From Kaistia algarum (GTDB taxonomy: Bacteria; Pseudomonadota; Alphaproteobacteria; Rhizobiales; Kaistiaceae), in the NCBI RefSeq assembly GCF_026343945.1, contig NZ_JAPKNJ010000003.1:682001-746000 (forward strand): a DNA stretch of 64,000 nt. The letters are read 5' to 3'. Of this stretch, positions 1-8,632 are shown one piece after another (positions within the stretch are counted from its first letter, which is position 1; each line of letters opens with the position of its first letter). The notes under the pieces were generated by a model that made no database searches, had not been told where the DNA came from, and saw only the letters and a program-made list of their open reading frames with translations. A program made the translations under genes and the position numbers.

Positions 1-2
1 CG

Positions 3-197
3 TTGGGTTTCAGGGAAGATGAGCAGACGGTTGAGCGCGAAGGAAAATATCATTCCGACAATATGCGCGACCACCACCGAAGCCTCGAAGGGCAGGATTT
101 GGTTCGCGGCGTAGCGCGCCAACAGCGACAGGCCAGCAGAGGCGATGCCTATGCTGACGAAACCTGCGAACTGACCGGTAGGCAAATTCGACGCCAC
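3..197 (-). CDS. GtrA-family membrane protein, 3' part missing (runs off left edge)
   Basis: This minus-strand frame is open to the left edge of the window. It encodes two hydrophobic segments (about residues 9-28 and 37-53 from the GTG at 197) followed by an SFALNRLLIF stretch. That matches the N-R-x-x-x-F signature of GtrA proteins, small four-helix membrane proteins thought to move polyprenyl-linked sugars across the inner membrane. Only the first half is visible. I prefer the GTG at 197 because an AGGAG lies 12 nt upstream and GtrA proteins have short N-termini; an in-frame ATG at 299 would add 34 residues. It is divergent from the membrane glycosyltransferase at 508, a common pairing for glycan modification. 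The family call rests on motif and topology only. Confidence 0.6.
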   Translation of the reverse strand, partial: MASNLPTGQFAGFVSIGIASAGLSLLARYAANQILPFEASVVVAHIVGMIFSFALNRLLIFPETQ

Positions 198-507
198 GAT
201 TGTGCGCGACTCCTGAATAAAGAGCCGCGTACGGCTTTCGAACCATGACCAGTAGTCCGGGCGAGCCTTGACAGGCGTGCGTCGCCCTTTTGGGGCCATG
301 AAACGGAGGCCCCTGCAGAGCAACGTTCACTCGAAATGAGTATCGATTTTCCTGCGTGCAATCAGATCGAACATCAGCTGGGAGTGGTCAAGTCCCTATT
401 TTGGCGTGTGACTTGAATATATCGGTTGCAATCTCGTCGACGGTCGGCATAGGCAGGTCAATGCCAACATGACTAGGCTCGAATGCTCGGGTCGAAAGGG
501 AGCCTGA

Positions 508-2622
508 TTGTTTCAAGCACTGATGGAAGTGTCGCCCCTGCTCCTCGGCTATGCATATGCCGGGCTGGCGGTTGTCCTCATCGCCATCGCGTGCCTTGTC
601 CAGCGCGATGAATGGCGCCGCCTGCTGCAGATCTGCTTCCTTTCGATCAGTTTCCTGGCGCTCTTCGTCAGTCGCCTGCCGATGCTGTTCTATGATCGTG
701 CCATCAATCCCGATGAAGCGCTGATGGGCGCGAACGCGATGCGGGCTCGTTGGGGCTGGATCAGCTGGGACATCGTCGATCCACTGACGGCGGGTCCGAT
801 CGACTCGATGGTCCTCGTCTGGCCGAGGCTCTTCGGTCTCGACATCACCTTCTTCAACATTCGGCTGACGGCGATCGTCCTGCTGGCAATCTCCATGAGC
901 CTTCTCGCAAGTGCCCTGAGGCGTCTCTTCGATGCCCGCGTGGCCATGGTAGCAACTCTTCCGGCCTATCTATTCCTGATCTTTACCAATTTCTTCGATT
1001 TCGTTCACTATTCGAGCGAGATCATGCCGATCTTCCTGATCTCGCTCGGCATATTCGGTTTGGCCATCTACGCGGAGACCCGGCGCACGTGGTTTCTGCT
1101 CTTGGCTGCCTTCGCGGCGGGATGCGTTCCCTTCGCGAAGCTGCAAGGAACTCCGATCGCCGCCCTCGTCGGCGCCCTCGCGCTGCTTTGCGCATGTCGG
1201 CCGGCTCACCCAGCCACATTGTCGCTTCGCTTGAAGCGTGCGGCGGCCGTCATCGCGGCCGCTTGCGTGCCAGCTGCGGCTTTCCTGCTGCCTCTCACCC
1301 TTTCCGGGGGAGGCGACGATTTTGTGAAGAGCTATTTCGTCCAGCAGAAGTTGCGAATTGTCGGGCAGCAATGGAGCGACAAGATCTGGCATCTGCTGTC
1401 CTGGACGAGCTTTGGGCAGCTCGCATTCACCTATCTGGCGATGCTGTGCATCGGCATGGTGGTGATGATCGCCCTGTTCGCCTGGCGCCGCTCGCGACCA
1501 GGTCGTCTGGCACTGCGCTTTGCATCCGTTGCCGTCGTCATGGCCGCGGTTTCCTATGCCGCTGCCGTCACCCCAGGCCGGGACTTCTCGCATTATCTGC
1601 TGTTCGGGTTGCCGGCACTGGTCATGATCGGCGCGGCTGCCTCGCTCCTGGCGACAAATGGGGGGACGACGGGGCGCTGGGGCACGGCCGCGGCATCGCT
1701 TTGTCTCGTCGGGGTTGCCCTCTACCTGTTGCTGCCAAGGCTGGCACAGGAACGCGCCTACGGTCAGCCATGGTCAACGGGTTGGAATGAAGGCATTTAT
1801 CTGAAGGGTAAGCCGTTCAAGGCACTGCACACGCTGCAATGGCTGCGTCCCGAACCCGGAGACCGCATGGTCTGCTGGGGCTGGCAGGCGGAGTGCTACG
1901 TCGATGCCGCGATGGCGCCGGCGACGAGGGAAGCAACGAACGAGAATCAGCTGTACTGGACGGAGCTGCGTAGTTATTTCCGCTCCCGGTTCATCGGGGA
2001 TCTGAAACGCGATCCGCCTGCTTACATCGTCGATGCCGTGGCGCCCGGCAGTTTCTTCTTCGAGGATCCAAGTCAGTATGGCATTCGGGCGTTCCCGGAA
2101 TTCGCCGAGGTCGTCGACGGAGATTACGTCCCGGTTTCGAAGGTAGCCAATCCGGAATCCTGTCCGCGCGTCTATGCGTTGCGTGAGCGGGCCGAATCAT
2201 TGGAGCGCTCGCGGATCGCGTTCGCCTCCATAGCCGCCAGTTCGGCTGAGCCCGGCTTTGATCCGACCTCCCTAGACGACGGCAGCATCTTCGAGAGCTG
2301 TGCCGACTATTGGCTCGCGCGGGAGGGTTCGCCCGCCTCGATTCGCATGACATTTGCCGCACCGAGTCCGGTCAAGCGCATCCTGCTCCTCAACACGCGG
2401 GATGGGGTTCGCAACACCCGCGCGGGTGGAATCGCCCGGCTTGTTCTGCTTTCGAAGGGCCGCGAAGTGTGGACGCATTTCCTGGAGCTCGAGCCATTTC
2501 CTCGCTGGACGGAGGTAAAGCTCCCGGCTCCGCTTCCGGAGGCCGACGCCTTCCAGCTCGATCTCCTCTCGTTCCGGGGCGCTGGCGGTGGGCTCAATGA
2601 AGTGAAGCTATATCGCGATTGA
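508..2622 (+). CDS. GT39/PMT-like integral membrane glycosyltransferase
   Basis: A 704-residue protein with about ten hydrophobic segments in its first 430 residues and a soluble C-terminal domain, the layout of ArnT/PMT-type (GT39, GT-C fold) transferases that use polyprenyl-phosphate sugars. The first periplasmic loop carries an INPDEALMG stretch, which fits the acidic catalytic loop of the family. The TTG at 508 follows AAGGGAG at the right distance; an ATG at 523 is the alternative. The C-terminal 150 residues look beta-rich and have no motif I recognise. The divergent GtrA-like gene suggests a shared role in envelope glycan decoration. The gene ends 5 bp before the convergent radC-family gene. 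Substrate and acceptor cannot be told from the sequence. Confidence 0.72.
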   Translation: MFQALMEVSPLLLGYAYAGLAVVLIAIACLVQRDEWRRLLQICFLSISFLALFVSRLPMLFYDRAINPDEALMGANAMRARWGWISWDIVDPLTAGPIDSMVLVWPRLFGLDITFFNIRLTAIVLLAISMSLLASALRRLFDARVAMVATLPAYLFLIFTNFFDFVHYSSEIMPIFLISLGIFGLAIYAETRRTWFLLLAAFAAGCVPFAKLQGTPIAALVGALALLCACRPAHPATLSLRLKRAAAVIAAACVPAAAFLLPLTLSGGGDDFVKSYFVQQKLRIVGQQWSDKIWHLLSWTSFGQLAFTYLAMLCIGMVVMIALFAWRRSRPGRLALRFASVAVVMAAVSYAAAVTPGRDFSHYLLFGLPALVMIGAAASLLATNGGTTGRWGTAAASLCLVGVALYLLLPRLAQERAYGQPWSTGWNEGIYLKGKPFKALHTLQWLRPEPGDRMVCWGWQAECYVDAAMAPATREATNENQLYWTELRSYFRSRFIGDLKRDPPAYIVDAVAPGSFFFEDPSQYGIRAFPEFAEVVDGDYVPVSKVANPESCPRVYALRERAESLERSRIAFASIAASSAEPGFDPTSLDDGSIFESCADYWLAREGSPASIRMTFAAPSPVKRILLLNTRDGVRNTRAGGIARLVLLSKGREVWTHFLELEPFPRWTEVKLPAPLPEADAFQLDLLSFRGAGGGLNEVKLYRD

Positions 2623-2627
2623 TCCTC

Positions 2628-3329
2628 TCAGATCAGCTTCAATCCCTTGAAGCTGGCATGGCCGTTGCGGCCGACGATGATGTGGTCGTGGACGGCGATG
2701 CCGAGCGGGGTTGCGATGTCGACGATGGTCTTGGTCATCTGGATGTCGGCGCGCGAGGGGGTCGGGTCCCCGGAGGGATGGTTGTGCACGAGGACGATCG
2801 CGGTCGAGGATAGTTCGAGCGCGCGCTTCACCACTTCGCGCGGATAGACGGGGGTATGGTCGACCGTGCCGACCTGTTGGACCTCGTCGGCGATGAGCTG
2901 GTTGCGCTTGTCGAGAAAGAGGATGCGGAACTGCTCCTTTTCCTCATAGGCCATGGCGGCGCGGCAATAGTCGATGACGGCGCTCCAGGAGGAGAGCAGG
3001 GGCCGCTCGCGAACCGCTCCGCGTGCATAGCGCATCGATGCGGCATGCACGGCCTTCAGATGCGTCGCGACCGAAGCGCCGACGCCGGAAACTTCCATGA
3101 GCCTTGCCTCCGGCGCTGCGAGAACGTCGGAAAAGGTGCCAAAGCGGGCGAGGAGCGCCTTGGCGATCGGCTTGGTGTCGCGCCGCGGCACGGAATGGAA
3201 GAGCAGCAGTTCGAGCAGTTCATAATCAGCGAGCGCATCGGCGCCCTGCTCGCGAAAACGCGTCTTCAGCCGATCGCGGTGGCCGACGAAATGGGGGAGG
3301 TCCCCCGCATCGTCGTCGAAGCCCGTCAT
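2628..3329 (-). CDS. radC: RadC family protein (JAB/MPN domain)
   Basis: The 233-residue product has an N-terminal helix-hairpin-helix region ([15 protein letters not shown], then a GVGAS turn) and a C-terminal JAB/MPN domain. The metalloprotease-like signature [14 protein letters not shown] (about residues 181-194) with the upstream Glu is present, so the metal site looks intact. RadC was named for DNA repair, but that role is disputed for the family; the biochemical function is unknown. The start overlaps the stop of map by 4 bp (ATGA), so the two are translationally coupled. Length is normal for RadC (220-240 residues). Confidence 0.9.
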   Translation of the reverse strand: MTGFDDDAGDLPHFVGHRDRLKTRFREQGADALADYELLELLLFHSVPRRDTKPIAKALLARFGTFSDVLAAPEARLMEVSGVGASVATHLKAVHAASMRYARGAVRERPLLSSWSAVIDYCRAAMAYEEKEQFRILFLDKRNQLIADEVQQVGTVDHTPVYPREVVKRALELSSTAIVLVHNHPSGDPTPSRADIQMTKTIVDIATPLGIAVHDHIIVGRNGHASFKGLKLI

Positions 3330-4159
3330 GCCGCGGCCGGGTAGGGTGGGCAGGCATAGCCGCGCGGCGAGAGGGTGAAGATCTCGCAGCCGGTCTCTGT
3401 GACGCCGACCGTGTGCTCGAACTGGGCGGAGAGCGAACGATCGCGCGTCACCGCTGTCCAGCCATCGGCGAGCACCTTCACGTGCGGCCGGCCAAGATTG
3501 ATCATCGGCTCGATGGTGAAGATCATGCCGGGACGAAGCTCGACGCCCTCGCCGGGATTGCCATAGTGCAGGATATTGGGTGTGTCATGGAACAGCCGCC
3601 CGACGCCGTGGCCGCAGAAGTCGCGCACGACCGAGCAGCGCTCCGCTTCGGCGAAGGACTGGATCGCATGGCCGATATCGCCGGTCGTCTTGCCGGGCTT
3701 CACCGCGGCGATGCCGCGCATCAGCGATTCATAGGTAACTTCCACCAGCCGCGACGCCGCGCGCTTGACCTCGCCGACATAATACATGCGGCTTGAATCG
3801 CCATACCAGCCATCGAGCACGAAGGTAACGTCGACGTTCAATATGTCGCCGTCGCGCAGCGGCTTCTCGTTCGGAATGCCGTGGCAGACGACGTGGTTCA
3901 GCGACGTGCAGGTCGATTTCGTATAGCCGCGATAGCCGAGCGTCGCCGGCAGCGCGCCGTTCTTCTCGCCGAATTCGTAGACGAAGCGGTCAATCTCGTC
4001 GGTCGGGACGCCGGGGCGGATGATGTCGGCGATCGCGTCGAGGCATTCGGCCGCGAGGCGGCCAGCCCGATGCATGGCGTCGAAACCGGCGCGGTCGTAG
4101 AGGCGGATCTGTCCAGTGTTCTTCAGCGGCGCGGTCTCGGCGTCGACATAGGTGACCAT
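3326..4159 (-). CDS. map: Type I methionine aminopeptidase
   Basis: This 277-residue enzyme removes the initiator methionine from nascent proteins in the cytoplasm. The pita-bread fold metal ligands are visible: Asp in [19 protein letters not shown], His in [15 protein letters not shown], Glu in FTIEPMIN and Glu in [12 protein letters not shown]. The substrate-contacting [10 protein letters not shown] stretch is also present. The N-terminus has about 15 residues more than E. coli Map, which is common in alphaproteobacteria. The gene is upstream of and ATGA-overlapped with the radC-family gene, so both are probably one transcript. Confidence 0.95.
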   Translation of the reverse strand: MVTYVDAETAPLKNTGQIRLYDRAGFDAMHRAGRLAAECLDAIADIIRPGVPTDEIDRFVYEFGEKNGALPATLGYRGYTKSTCTSLNHVVCHGIPNEKPLRDGDILNVDVTFVLDGWYGDSSRMYYVGEVKRAASRLVEVTYESLMRGIAAVKPGKTTGDIGHAIQSFAEAERCSVVRDFCGHGVGRLFHDTPNILHYGNPGEGVELRPGMIFTIEPMINLGRPHVKVLADGWTAVTRDRSLSAQFEHTVGVTETGCEIFTLSPRGYACPPYPAAA

Positions 4160-4275
4160 CTAAGGCTCCTCAGTCCGGCAGGTCGGCGCGCCTGAAGCGA
4201 CGGGAAGGGCCGGGTTCGATACGGGTTCCTCCGATCTGGCGCATCGCGCCGCCGGTTACAAGATGTTTCGCGCCA

Positions 4276-4575
4276 TCAGGCTGCTTTATCGGGGAGCGGC
4301 GCGACGGCGAGACGCATGCCGAGCGCCGCCAGCACCTTCATGATCGTGTCTAGCCCGGGATTGCCATCGCCAGAAAGCGCCTTGTACAGCGCCGGCCGGC
4401 TCAGACCTGTCTGCGCGGCCAGCTGCGTCATGCCGCGGGCGCGGGCGACGACGCCGAGAGCCTCCGCAATTTCAGAAGGGGTCCCATCCTCGAAGATGGC
4501 TTCCAGGAACAGTGCTATCCGCTCATCGTTGTCGAGATGCTCGGCAACATCCCATTTCGTGATGCTCAACGCCAT
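4276..4575 (-). CDS. Antitoxin of a HigA-like (COG3636-type) addiction module
   Basis: This 99-residue protein has the conserved N-terminus of addiction-module antidotes (KWDVAEHLDNDERIALFLEA) and a C-terminal helix-turn-helix (GMTQLAAQTGLSRPALYKAL, about residues 49-68) that should bind the module's own promoter. It lies 10 nt downstream of the toxin-like frame at 4586-4875, the usual toxin-first order. The reading frame is intact and of normal length. Because the partner toxin is frameshifted, this may now be an orphan antitoxin or DNA-binding regulator. Confidence 0.85.
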   Translation of the reverse strand: MALSITKWDVAEHLDNDERIALFLEAIFEDGTPSEIAEALGVVARARGMTQLAAQTGLSRPALYKALSGDGNPGLDTIMKVLAALGMRLAVAPLPDKAA

Positions 4576-4585
4576 GACCTTGACC

Positions 4586-4875
4586 TCAAAGTTCGTGCAA
4601 GAGCGCCTTTGCAGCGCTTATGTCCTTGTCCTGCGTGCTCTTGTCCCCTCCGCATAAGAGGAGCAGCAGCCGCTTTCCTCGTCGTGTGAAGTACACGCGG
4701 TAGCCGGGTCCGTAGTCTATCCGAAGCTCGCTGACACCTTTGCCTACTGGTTTTACGTCGCCAGGGTTTCCGAGCGACAGGGGAAGATCCGCATGTCGAT
4801 GCGCGCCCTGGCCCGCTCGTCGGCCAGTTCGGCAAACCAACGGCGATAGAGGTCTGTCTGGTCGATCTCATACAC
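4586..4875 (-). pseudogene. RelE/ParE-type toxin (COG3657-like), single-base frameshift
   Basis: Two frames together encode one complete toxin of about 96 residues. The first (GTG at 4875) reads YEIDQTDLYRRWFAELADE and on to DMRI, then meets a stop at 4753. The second continues as LSLGNPGDVKPVGKGVSEL, RIDYGPGYRVYFTRRGKR and LLLLCGGDKSTQDKDI, which is the conserved body of the family. The frames join at the G run 4780-4783 (CCCC on the coding strand). One extra C would restore an uninterrupted I-F-P-L-S-L-G-N-P-G. The catalytic-type residues (Y, R, K near the C-terminus) lie after the break, so the gene as read is dead, unless the lost base is an assembly error or frameshifting occurs. Confidence 0.8.
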
Positions 4876-5007
4876 AGAGGCGATATCCCTCGGAGATATG
4901 AGATGTATCCCATAGGAGACAAATTCCGACAAGCGGATTTGAACGCTCGACCCCCGTTGAGCCGCGTGCATTTGAGCGCTACACCGCTCGCGGACCAGGA
5001 GATTGCC

Positions 5008-5757
5008 ATGACCGACACCGCCCCCGCCATCGTCACCGCCGCCATCCTCGTCATCGGCGACGAGATCCTCTCGGGGCGGACCAAGGACAAGAACATCGGC
5101 TATATCGCCGAATATTGCACCGCGATCGGCATTGATGTGCGCGAGGTTCGCGTCGTTCCGGATATCGAGGACGAGATCGTCGCGGCGGTCCGCGCGCTGT
5201 CCGATCGCTACGACCATGTCTTCTCGACCGGCGGCATCGGCCCGACGCATGACGATATTACCGCCGACGCGATGGCCAAGGCGTTCGGCGTCAACATTGA
5301 CCACGATCCTCGCGCCGTCGCGATCCTGACCGAGCATTATGGTGCCGCCAGCCTCAACGAGGCGCGCCTCAGGATGGCGCGCATCCCGTCCGGTGCCTCG
5401 CTGATCGACAATCCCGTCTCCAAGGCGCCGGGTTTCACGATCCGCAACGTTCATGTCATGGCGGGCGTGCCCACGATCATGCAGGCGATGCTGGATGCCG
5501 TGACGGCGACGATCCCGACCGGCACGAAGATGCTCTCCGCGACGGTGCCGGCCTCGATGGGCGAGGGGCGGATCGCCGCCGGGCTTGGCGCGATCCAGGG
5601 CGACTTCCCGGATGTTGCGATCGGCAGCTATCCGAAGATGCTGGATGGCGGCTTCGCTACCGATATCGTGCTGCGTTCGCGCGACGCGGGCCGCCTTGCC
5701 GAGGCCGTGCGCGCCGTCGAAGGGTTGATTGCCAGCCTGCTCGTCACGCCGCGCTAG
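5008..5757 (+). CDS. MoCF-domain protein (CinA N-terminal-like, molybdopterin-binding fold)
   Basis: A 249-residue protein starting AAILVIGDEILSGRTKDKN and containing FSTGGIGPTHDDITADAMAK, the two signature stretches of the MoaB/MogA/CinA-N (MoCF biosynthesis) fold. The length fits the stand-alone COG1058 form rather than full CinA, since the nicotinamide-nucleotide amidase domain is absent. The ATG at 5008 is preceded by CAGGAG; longer upstream starts have no ribosome site. Members have been linked to nucleotide pyrophosphatase activity, so a true molybdenum-cofactor role should not be assumed. It converges with the DUF4239 gene with a 4-bp overlap at the stops. Confidence 0.8.
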   Translation: MTDTAPAIVTAAILVIGDEILSGRTKDKNIGYIAEYCTAIGIDVREVRVVPDIEDEIVAAVRALSDRYDHVFSTGGIGPTHDDITADAMAKAFGVNIDHDPRAVAILTEHYGAASLNEARLRMARIPSGASLIDNPVSKAPGFTIRNVHVMAGVPTIMQAMLDAVTATIPTGTKMLSATVPASMGEGRIAAGLGAIQGDFPDVAIGSYPKMLDGGFATDIVLRSRDAGRLAEAVRAVEGLIASLLVTPR

Positions 5758-6557
5758 CGTTTCAACTCGGCGAGCGTGTGCACGAAGGGGGCGGAAGAGG
5801 CCTGGATCGGGCCGTCGAATGGCCTGCCCATATCGAGGATCATGTAGATCGCGCCCGACAGCAATGCTGAGGAAACGACGAAGCCGATCACGACGATGGC
5901 GTTCTTCGGAGCCCGAAAGCCATAGCAAGCCATCGTCATCGCGAGCCAGATGACGAGCGCCACCATCAAGGGAGCCGGGACCGAGCCCTCGGTGCGGTCG
6001 ATGATTCCCCAGCGGGCGCGCAGCAGCGTCGTGACCTCCGCCTTTGCCACGTCGCGCTGCGAGATCATCTGCGGATCGGTCAGCTTCAGCGCGGAAAGCC
6101 TGGCGCTGATGTCGTGGAGCGTTCCTTCGGCCGTCCGGTTTTCGGACGGCAAGGAGGGCCGCTCGACATCGCGCATGGCGACGACATTGGCAACATAGCC
6201 GGTGAGTTCGGCCCGGGCCGGCTCACCATCGGGGCCAAGGTCGCGCAGTGCGCGGTCCAGGAGGATCAGTTCGGTCGCATAGGCGTGGACGGCCTTGTCC
6301 ACGTCGGAAAAATTGCTGCTGGCCGAACTCACTAGCAGGCCGAGGACCAGCGAGCTCAGCAAGCCGAAGATGTTGGCTACGATCCGCACGATGTCGAGCG
6401 TCTTGTCGTCGAGATGATGGTCGGGCAGGTGGTGATAGGTGAACAGCGTGCCGAGCGATGCGGTCGTGAGGCACAGGAAGGTGACCAGCGCTACCGACGC
6501 CTCGTAGGATAGCCCGAGCATGTCCTGCAAGTGTCTCTCCCGCCATTGGCTGTTCAC
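5754..6557 (-). CDS. DUF4239 family membrane protein
   Basis: Hydrophobic segments lie near residues 19-40, 58-80, 195-212 and 220-240, with a soluble domain between the second and third. The segment IFGLLSSLVLGLLVSSASSNF followed by a helical region with regularly placed acidic residues is typical of DUF4239 (bestrophin-like) proteins. Function is unknown; bestrophin-like folds suggest an ion channel, but that is inference. The GTG at 6557 gives 267 residues; an ATG at 6521 (MLGLSYEAS) is equally plausible and closer to the family's usual N-terminus. Confidence 0.7.
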   Translation of the reverse strand: MNSQWRERHLQDMLGLSYEASVALVTFLCLTTASLGTLFTYHHLPDHHLDDKTLDIVRIVANIFGLLSSLVLGLLVSSASSNFSDVDKAVHAYATELILLDRALRDLGPDGEPARAELTGYVANVVAMRDVERPSLPSENRTAEGTLHDISARLSALKLTDPQMISQRDVAKAEVTTLLRARWGIIDRTEGSVPAPLMVALVIWLAMTMACYGFRAPKNAIVVIGFVVSSALLSGAIYMILDMGRPFDGPIQASSAPFVHTLAELKR

Positions 6558-6691
6558 GATCAGCCTAGACGCAACGCATGAAAGCGAATAGCTGCGCTCT
6601 TGGCACTTTTCTGTGGAGCGCGTCCTCTGGCAGATTGTGCGAGAGGGCGGGCCGCTCCATGGCTCGTGGGAATCGCGGCACTGGAGGCGGC

Positions 6692-7189
6692 ATGACGAAT
6701 ACGCGAGCTGAAAAGGCGTTTCCCGTATCCTGGGATCAGTTTCACCGCGACGCGCGGGCGCTGACCTGGCGGCTCTCTGGCGACCAGAAATGGGAAGCCA
6801 TCGTCTGCGTCACCCGCGGCGGGCTGGTGCCGGCGGCGATCGTCGCGCGTGAACTCGGTATCCGCGTGGTCGAGACGGTCTGCGTCGCCTCCTATCACGA
6901 CTATCAGGAGCAGGGTTCCCTCAAAGTTCTAAAGGGCGTCAACCAGGCGGTGATCGACCTCGCCGGCGGTGAGGGCGCAGGCATATTGGTGATCGACGAT
7001 CTCGTCGATACCGGCAAGACGGCGCGGCTCGTTCGCGACATGCTGCCCAAGGCCCATTATGCTACGCTTTACGCCAAGCCGCTGGGCCGGCCGCTGGTCG
7101 ATACCTTCATCACGGAAGTGTCGCAGGATACGTGGATCTTCTTTCCCTGGGACATGGGCCTATCCTTCCAACCGCCGCTGGTCGGCTGA
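6692..7189 (+). CDS. gpt: Xanthine-guanine phosphoribosyltransferase
   Basis: This 165-residue enzyme aligns closely by eye with E. coli Gpt: [19 protein letters not shown], then [19 protein letters not shown], the PRPP loop [12 protein letters not shown], and the C-terminal [12 protein letters not shown] and [18 protein letters not shown]. It salvages guanine and xanthine using PRPP at the inner face of the membrane. The ATG at 6692 has GGAGG just upstream; earlier in-frame codons lack a site. The next gene starts 10 nt after the stop, so the two are probably one operon. Confidence 0.93.
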   Translation: MTNTRAEKAFPVSWDQFHRDARALTWRLSGDQKWEAIVCVTRGGLVPAAIVARELGIRVVETVCVASYHDYQEQGSLKVLKGVNQAVIDLAGGEGAGILVIDDLVDTGKTARLVRDMLPKAHYATLYAKPLGRPLVDTFITEVSQDTWIFFPWDMGLSFQPPLVG

Positions 7190-7199
7190 GGACATTAAA

Positions 7200-7529
7200 A
7201 TGAACGAGAAGACGAACGATTTGATCGACGAGGATCTCGCCGCCTTCGAGGAAGAATATGATGAGCACCGCGAAGCGCTATTCGACCTGATCTCTGGCTA
7301 TGCTGAGGAGAACGAACTCGACGACGCCATGCTGACCGGCCTTCTGCTCGACCTCGCAGTGTCGATGCGCATGGTCATCTATGCCCATGGCATCGAAAAG
7401 CCATCGGCTGGCGGGCTTAAGCTTGAACTCGACCGCTTCCTGAAGGAAGTCGGCGAGCATGTGCGCGAAGTGAAGAAGGGCGCCGAGGAGTTCATTGCCG
7501 AAGTGAAGGCGGACATCGAGGCGAACTAG
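7200..7529 (+). CDS. Small acidic helical protein of unknown function downstream of gpt
   Basis: A 109-residue, strongly acidic, probably all-helical protein with no signal peptide. The central segment LLLDLAVSMRMVIYAHGIEK is hydrophobic enough for a buried helix, and the C-terminus is a charged amphipathic helix. The ATG at 7200 is preceded by GAGGAC 10 nt after the gpt stop, which supports cotranscription. I do not recognise the family. Codon use matches the neighbours, so it looks like a native gene and not a chance frame. Confidence 0.65.
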   Translation: MNEKTNDLIDEDLAAFEEEYDEHREALFDLISGYAEENELDDAMLTGLLLDLAVSMRMVIYAHGIEKPSAGGLKLELDRFLKEVGEHVREVKKGAEEFIAEVKADIEAN

Positions 7530-7618
7530 TCGGAGGCGCGCCGTCACGCCAATCGGCGCTTGGTTTGCGCGATGGCCTGTCGGCGTTGATGAATACGAAT
7601 GGCTCGTGACCGCCGCCC

Positions 7619-8521
7619 TCAGCCGCGTGTCACGAGCGCTATGCCGGCCGCGATGGGCACGATGCCGACAAGGTCGAACAGGCTCACCGGCTCGCCAAAC
7701 ACCATCCAGCCGAAAAGAAGGCCGAGCGGCGGCATGAGGAAATGCAGCGCGCTTGCCTCTGTCGCGGTGCGCGTCTGCAGCAGGCGGAACCACAGCCAGA
7801 AGGCCCCGATCGAAACGGCAACGACCAGATAGGCGAAGGCGCCGGCCAGTGCCGGGGTCAGATCGATATCGGCAAGGCTCTCGGTCGCCAGCGCGACCGG
7901 CAGCAGCGCGACGCCGCCGGCCAGGCACTGCACCGCCGTTCCGGTCCACAGGTCGCCGGCAGGCTTCCATTTCTTGAAGAGGACCGTGCCGGCGACGAGC
8001 GCCAGCAATCCGCCGATCACCAGTAGCGTTCCGTGAGGATCCTCGGCGCCGGAAAGGCGCGAGCGCAACACGATCGCGACGCCCGCAAGTCCGAGCAGCA
8101 GGCCCGCCAGCTTCGTCGTCGTCAGCCGCTCGCCGAGCACTGGGGCCGCCAGCAGCGCGACAAGTAGCGGGTTGGTGCTGATCAGCACGGCGCCGAAGGC
8201 CGAGGAGACGGTCTGCATGCCCGAGAACGAAAAGCCGAGATAGATCGCGTTGTTGAGAGGCCCCAGCAGCACCAGCTTGCCGAGGCTCGTGCGATCCGGC
8301 CAGCGCAACCGGCCGCTCCAGGCGGCGGCGCCGATCATCAGGCTGCCGGCCGCGAGGAAGCGAGCCGCAAGTAGCAGGAGCGGCGGGCAATGGGGCAGGG
8401 CGATCTTGGCTGCGGCGAAGGCCGAACTCCAGATCAGGCAGAAAAGCACGATCGGCAACAAACCGGCCGCATCCTTACCCCCATTCGGGACTGTCGCGCT
8501 GGATATTTCGGTCTGGCTCAT
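7619..8521 (-). CDS. EamA/DMT-family exporter
   Basis: A 300-residue protein with ten predicted helices in two EamA repeats (around residues 16-140 and 150-290). Typical landmarks are the IWSSAFAAAKIALPHCPPLLLL start of repeat one and LPVALATESLADIDLTP and FWLWFRLLQTRTA in repeat two. Such transporters export metabolites or amino acids; the substrate is unknown. The ATG at 8521 has GGA nine bases upstream; a GTG at 8533 adds four residues. It is divergent from a LysR regulator, which probably controls it. Confidence 0.85.
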   Translation of the reverse strand: MSQTEISSATVPNGGKDAAGLLPIVLFCLIWSSAFAAAKIALPHCPPLLLLAARFLAAGSLMIGAAAWSGRLRWPDRTSLGKLVLLGPLNNAIYLGFSFSGMQTVSSAFGAVLISTNPLLVALLAAPVLGERLTTTKLAGLLLGLAGVAIVLRSRLSGAEDPHGTLLVIGGLLALVAGTVLFKKWKPAGDLWTGTAVQCLAGGVALLPVALATESLADIDLTPALAGAFAYLVVAVSIGAFWLWFRLLQTRTATEASALHFLMPPLGLLFGWMVFGEPVSLFDLVGIVPIAAGIALVTRG

Positions 8522-8578
8522 GGCTCGTTCCAACCGGCCCGAAACGGGCGCAACGGGTCTATAGGCGATCTCGTTATT

Positions 8579-8593
8579 ATTGGGAAATTCAAT
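8579..8593. promoter_or_regulatory. Candidate LysR-type operator (ATTG-N7-CAAT)
   Basis: The intergenic region between the divergent exporter and LysR gene holds a perfect ATTG-N7-CAAT dyad of the T-N11-A type bound by LysR proteins. It is 40 bp upstream of the LysR start and 58 bp from the exporter start, so it could serve both genes. Binding is inferred from shape and position only. Confidence 0.5.
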
Positions 8594-8632
8594 GATTTCA
8601 TGCTATCCATTCGAAAAGTCGATGGTGCGCGC

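Noticed and set aside
4920..5000. Stretch that reads a little like the 3' half of a tRNA on the minus strand (GTTCAAATC-type loop)
   Set aside because: The T stem does not pair in the needed register, the acceptor halves do not match and no anticodon stem can be formed; at most a very old relic.
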